Shown here piece by piece: positions 60,479 through 64,000 of a stretch of DNA of 64,000 nt. Position numbers and translations under genes: made by a program. Below the pieces are notes generated by a model. The model had not been told where the DNA came from. It made no database searches and saw only the letters and a list, made by a program, of their open reading frames with translations. Position 1 is the stretch's first letter, and each line of letters opens with the position of its first letter. Source of the DNA: Kluyveromyces lactis (lineage: Eukaryota > Ascomycota > Saccharomycetes > Saccharomycetales > Saccharomycetaceae); assembly GCF_000002515.2 (NCBI RefSeq), contig NC_006042.1, positions 2,538,198 through 2,602,197 of the forward strand, read 5' to 3'.

Positions 60479-61485
60479 TCATTCCTCGGAAGCATTACCG
60501 GAACATTGAGTAACATCTTTGTTGTCAATACAGTATCCATAAACGACACTATTCGTGTTAAAAAACAGTTTTCCACGTGCAGAAGTTACCGCACCTAATT
60601 GATTATGGCCTTGTCCACCGCCAGGATTAGGATTATCAGTGGCTATCCAGCAGCTCTTCTAGGCAGTTGAACCATGCCAACAGTCGTAAACGGACGGATC
60701 ATAATCTTCCTCAGCGATCCTCTATCATGGGCACCAATTCTTAACAGATCTTTGTCTGCATCACCCCATGCCCAAGGTAGTTGTATCTCCCGTGTAAGCC
60801 CTCCTGATTAGTGTAATTTAAAGTTGATTCTAAACAGTCAGGGTTTTACTCTCAGTGGTATTATTGTCTATTAAGTCTGGTTTCAGTATTCAAAGGTACG
60901 GCAGTATTAGACTCCAGAGGGCTATCAAAGTATGGAATATGAACCGTGTCAGTGACAGTGTCGTATGCATCTACGATCAAAAGGTATCATACCCATCCTA
61001 AAGTCTGTTGAAGGCCAAACACCAATCGCCAATAGTAAAAACTCACGCGAGCAGCTCTGCTATCTTTCACCTTGATATATGTGGAATCTCCTGCTGAAAG
61101 AACTGAATTCTTCACGTTTTGCGTCTGATGAAATCCAACCGTTTTAGGTTTTCCTGTAGCCGTTTGAAAGATAGTACCAACGGTACCAGCAAGCGTAGCT
61201 GGCAAGGGCTCCTGCTGATATCAAGAACCCAGCAACAACTGAACTTGCAATCCAGTTCCAATGATCATGCTTGACTAGCACATAATTAGACACGCCACCG
61301 GCTTTCTCAGCAATGTTAACGTCATTCGAATGGCCTGCTTGTCTCTGAGCCTCCCTATATAAATGATAACAACTGATCAATCCAAAGAAGAAAACAAATA
61401 GAATGAGGAATTGAATGAGAATGGTTTTCCATGACTTCGTCGAAGGAGCTTCACGAACTAGGTTTTCAGAGTCATCTTGAATCAT
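60479..61485 (-). pseudogene. Frameshifted membrane/secreted protein gene, unrecognised family
   Basis: The minus strand carries pieces of one protein in several frames. The first starts at the ATG at 61485 and has a hydrophobic segment (KTILIQFLILFVFFFGLISC), a polar part and a second hydrophobic segment (NWIASSVVAGFLISAGALA). A shift of frame near 61190-61205 then continues as GTVGTIFQTATGKPKTV and DSRAARVSFYYWRL. After further stops, Cys- and Gly-containing C-terminal pieces are readable (YDCWHGS, CWIATDNPNPGGGQGHNQLG, FFNTNSVVYGYCIDNKDV, QCSGNASEE) and end at a stop at 60479-60481. I do not recognise the family. Such subtelomeric families often have intact copies at other chromosome ends. 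Confidence 0.6.
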
Positions 61486-61904
61486 GGTCAGTTTGCAGGA
61501 ATCACGCAACCTATTTGCTGGTAAGAAATAATACGTATCTCATAGTTCTATAAGCACACTTTCATAATGAATGTCGTAGGAAACCTTTTGTCTCGTTGAT
61601 TTTAACTTTCTCATGATATTTTTGTAGTACATTTCCCAACTTGGAAGATGTAAAATAAATATGTTTAATTGAGAGCATTTTTTTAGTTTTTGAGTAGGAA
61701 ATGAAGATTAGAGATGGAAAAGTGAAAGGAAGGAAAAGATGGAGGGAAGAAAGAGAGGACAAAGGCAAGGTGTAGGGAGGAATAATTGGGTGTAAGCAGT
61801 AGTATAATAGTAGTATAGCGGCAGTATACATCGAATAGGAAGTTCGTAGTTCATAGTTCAAGCCATGTACAAGGGATATTTGTTACTAGAGTGTTTGCGG
61901 TGGT

Positions 61905-62688
61905 CACGTGTATGGAGAAGCGTATTCTATTCACAGGGGGAGAGGTCCTCTATGTGAGGGATGATGGACAGAGAGTATGAAAATGAAAAATACTTCCTCT
62001 GTTTATCACGTGAATAAGTTCAGGGGATGATTCACGAGAGATTGAGCATTTACTCCTGGTGAAAAATGAAAATGGGATGGTTGAAGTAGTCACGTGTATT
62101 CAGGAAAAGGGCAACCATTTACAAGGATCCCCTTGTGGTAGCAGGAATAGTGCAATGAAAAATGAAAAAAATGAAACAGATTTGAAGGAAAAGGGGTAAC
62201 CCGGACAAAAACAGGATTGAAGTATGGATTGAGAATGGATGGGATGGGACAGGAGAGAACGACTGAGGTTCGTTCCGTATGAAACGATGTAGGAAGGTGG
62301 GTGAAAAGGAGTTGCGTGGGTAGAAAGGAGTGATAAGAGGCACGTGATGTACAGTAAAGCAGGGTAAGTATTAGGGTCAAGAAGTGAAGTAATTTTAAAT
62401 GAAGTTTGGTGGCAAGAGAAGCAGAAATGGGAGATGTGGAATGGGTATTGTTTGTGCGGGTAACTGTAGTATGTCAGACAGGATCATTGAAGGAACATGG
62501 AGGGAGAGGTGTAGTTTAAGTGCGGGTAAGTAGTAATTGTGAAAAAGATACAATCTGATATTCAGAGGGAGAGAGAGGGAAAGAAAGGTAGAATGAGAAG
62601 GGATGAAAAATGAAAGTGAAGAGAAGCAGGTGAAGAGAAGCAGGTGATGGGAAGCGGGAGATGGGAAGCGGGAGATGGGAAGCACGTG
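61905..62688. promoter_or_regulatory. Cluster of five CACGTG sites in the subtelomeric element
   Basis: CACGTG occurs at 61905-61910, 62007-62012, 62091-62096, 62341-62346 and 62683-62688, most within TCACGTG or CACGTGA contexts, which are Cbf1 binding sites. In a purine-biased strand this C-containing palindrome stands out; five in 0.8 kb is far above chance. Confidence 0.65.
62371..62376 (+). promoter_or_regulatory. TTAGGG (Tbf1-type) site
   Basis: TTAGGGT matches the recognition sequence of Tbf1, which binds subtelomeric repeats in S. cerevisiae. It lies between the E-box and CGGGTAA clusters. Confidence 0.4.
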
Positions 62689-62770
62689 ATTTATAATAAA
62701 GCAGGGTAACTAAGGAAGTGATGAAGTGAAGTAATTTGAAATGAAGTTTCATGGCAAGAGGAGCAAAAGT
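62382..62770. repeat. Two diverged copies of a ~80-bp block
   Basis: A block with CACGTGAT, AAAGCAGGGTAA, GAAGTGAAGTAATTT, AAATGAAGTTT and GGCAAGAG in the same order occurs at about 62341-62420 and again at about 62683-62765, 342 bp apart, with small differences. This indicates an internal direct duplication of the element. Confidence 0.75.
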
Positions 62771-62906
62771 TGGAAGAAGTTGAAAATGGGTGATAATTGT
62801 GCGGGTAACGTGTGTATCCTATGCAAGGACCAGGCCCAGCAGGACCAAGCATTGGCCATGGCAAGAAGGTGGATTGACAAAGAAAATGTGATGGAAGTGC
62901 GGGTAA
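62454..62906 (+). promoter_or_regulatory. Four copies of GTGCGGGTAA (Reb1-type sites)
   Basis: The decamer GTGCGGGTAA occurs exactly at 62454-62463, 62520-62529, 62799-62808 and 62897-62906, all in the same orientation. Its core CGGGTAA is the Reb1 recognition sequence (TTACCCG). In S. cerevisiae, subtelomeric anti-silencing regions combine Tbf1 and Reb1 sites, so this arrangement may be a boundary or anti-silencing module. Confidence 0.65.
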
Positions 62907-63039
62907 GGGGAAATGGTGAAAAACAGTCAAGAATACTGCCAAAAAAAGTATAAATTGAGGAATGAGAATGGATGAGAGTGAAAGGAGAAAGCGAAAGAGG
63001 AGAAGAGGAAAAAGAAATTAAAGTAAAAAACAAAGAAGC

Positions 63040-63266
63040 AAAATTACCGAAAGAGGAAATCCGTTTCGAGTGATTAGAAAAGAGAAAATGAGAAAATGAG
63101 AAAATGAGAAAAAGAAAATTACCAGAAGAGGAAATCCGTCTAGAGTGATTAAAAAAGAGAAAATGAGAAAATGAGAAAATGAAAAAATGAAAAAATGAAA
63201 AAAATGAAAAAAATGAAAAAAAATTGAAAAAAATAAAAGTAAAATTACCCAGAAAGGGAGGAGCGG
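63040..63266. repeat. Tandem ~75-bp units with GAGAAAAT microsatellite, next to the telomere
   Basis: A unit beginning AAAATTACC and continuing AGAGGAAATCCGT...GAGTGATTA then several GAGAAAAT repeats starts at 63040 and again at 63115; a third, partial AAAATTACC starts at 63241 and runs into the first telomere repeat. The GAGAAAAT tail grades into GAAAAAAT variants at 63180-63225. Confidence 0.8.
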
Positions 63267-63748
63267 GGTGTACGGATTTGATTAGGTATGTGGTGTACGG
63301 ATTTGATTAGGTATGTGGTGTACGGATTTGATTAGGTATGTGGTGTACGGATTTGATTAGGTATGTGGTGTACGGATTTGATTAGGTATGTGGTGTACGG
63401 ATTTGATTAGGTATGTGGTGTACGGATTTGATTAGGTATGTGGTGTACGGATTTGATTAGGTATGTGGTGTACGGATTTGATTAGGTATGTGGTGTACGG
63501 ATTTGATTAGGTATGTGGTGTACGGATTTGATTAGGTATGTGGTGTACGGATTTGATTAGGTATGTGGTGTACGGATTTGATTAGGTATGTGGTGTACGG
63601 ATTTGATTAGGTATGTGGTGTACGGATTTGATTAGGTATGTGGTGTACGGATTTGATTAGGTATGTGGTGTACGGATTTGATTAGGTATGTGGTGTACGG
63701 ATTTGATTAGGTATGTGGTGTACGGATTTGATTAGGTATGTGGTGTAC
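63267..63748 (+). repeat. Telomere repeat array, 25-bp unit, 19 complete copies plus 7 bp
   Basis: A perfectly regular 25-bp period: each unit begins GGTGTACGGATTTG and ends TTAGGTATGT. All copies look identical by eye. The G-rich strand is the plus strand, running 5' to 3' to the right, so the chromosome end should lie to the right. The unit equals the K. lactis telomere repeat that I know, and 480 bp is a normal telomere length for that species. The array ends after GGTGTAC, and other sequence follows (next entry). Confidence 0.97.
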
Positions 63749-64000
63749 ATATACTTTTCATGTGGTATCTTGCCCAACTTAATGTAAATACTCCATTTTG
63801 TATAGGTTTAGATGAATAAGTAGATTCTTTAATTTTCTTTATCAGCATAAAATCAGTGTCCCATATCTTATATGCCTCTTCTGACTCAAAATCTATATCA
63901 TCTTCTGATTTTATAAAATACTCAAAATTTACCCATTTTTGTGCGAATTTGCCCCATAAACTGTTCATAATAATTTTGATAACATTTTCCAGCACACTGC
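63749..64000 (-). pseudogene. Fragment of a family-B (protein-primed type) DNA polymerase gene, distal to the telomere
   Basis: The minus strand is open from the window edge to the telomere junction. It shows polymerase motif B, K-x3-N-S-L-W-G-K (63951-63977), followed about 55 codons later by SWARYHM (63759-63779), as in the DNA_pol_B_2 family used by linear plasmids (cytoplasmic killer-type and mitochondrial) and by Polinton/Maverick elements. The frame then runs into telomere sequence and stops at 63732, before the expected motif C with its DTD, so the polymerase is truncated at its C-terminal side. The 5' part of the gene would lie beyond 64000. The segment is about 29% GC. In Kluyveromyces, a linear virus-like plasmid is the most likely source; the Trp in motif B leaves a Polinton-like source open. 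Confidence 0.75.

Larger units (their letters stand above)
61650..63266. repeat. Telomere-adjacent purine-biased subtelomeric element (R-element type)
   Basis: The plus strand becomes strongly purine-rich and remains so up to the telomere repeats. For example 63181-63240 has no C and is 52/60 purine, and 63001-63060 is 50/60 purine. K. lactis subtelomeres are known to carry a distal element with strong purine/pyrimidine strand bias directly before the telomere; position, polarity and length (about 1.6 kb) agree. Long minus-strand frames here arise because the pyrimidine strand has few stop codons. The element contains E-boxes, CGGGTAA motifs, a TTAGGG and internal duplications, listed separately. 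Confidence 0.8.

Noticed and set aside
61562-63033. Many long minus-strand frames (70-100 codons) in the purine-rich subtelomere, and a 70-codon plus-strand frame at 62741-62953
   Set aside because: The pyrimidine strand rarely forms TAA, TAG or TGA, so long open frames arise by composition; products are Leu/Ser/Phe/Pro-rich low complexity with no domain.

Overview
The window is yeast nuclear DNA running from an ordinary gene-dense chromosome arm (left) into a subtelomere and telomere (right). The near-end array of 25-bp repeats (63267-63748) matches the Kluyveromyces lactis telomere unit as I know it. The genes are intronless budding-yeast types. The gene order interleaves pairs of Saccharomyces cerevisiae segments (YIL with YER, and YHR with YNL), as expected of a lineage that diverged before the whole-genome duplication. 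I read it as Kluyveromyces lactis or a very close relative.

Layout. 1-33 kb: PKP1 (cut by the left edge), ERS1, SYG1, a possible small membrane-protein ORF, HIS1, MET30, PIG2/GIP2, an oddly large 3.6-kb gap between convergent genes, AGE2, a tail-anchored cytochrome b5-like gene, HOM3, CBR1, JHD1, ULP2, then the DOA10/SSM4 ubiquitin ligase encoded as two separate genes (RING-CH part and membrane body), and a tRNA-Lys(CUU). 33-48 kb: CDC26, EMC5, IRR1/SCC3, a YIL024C-like gene, an orphan membrane-protein gene with a small convergent neighbour, WSS1, NSG1/2, IGO1/2, ECM14, PGA1 and ASI2. 48-58 kb: a secreted agmatinase-type ureohydrolase, MFM1/LPE10, FTH1, a decayed bacterial-type flavin monooxygenase gene and a DUR3-type urea transporter. 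58-64 kb: gene-poor subtelomere with a broken membrane-protein gene, a strongly purine-biased element carrying repeated CACGTG and CGGGTAA motifs, the telomere repeats, and then, distal to the telomere, a fragment of a family-B protein-primed-type DNA polymerase gene.

Functional links that the layout suggests: perfect Gcn4 sites lie upstream of both HIS1 and HOM3; a Cbf1-type palindrome next to a Met31/32-like core lies upstream of MET30; a cytochrome b5-like protein and a cytochrome b5 reductase flank HOM3; and an agmatinase-like enzyme (product urea plus putrescine) lies 7.5 kb from a urea/polyamine transporter. The observations most worth following are the polymerase fragment joined to the telomere, the split DOA10 gene, the subtelomeric site cluster and the 3.6-kb convergent gap with a 37-codon ORF.
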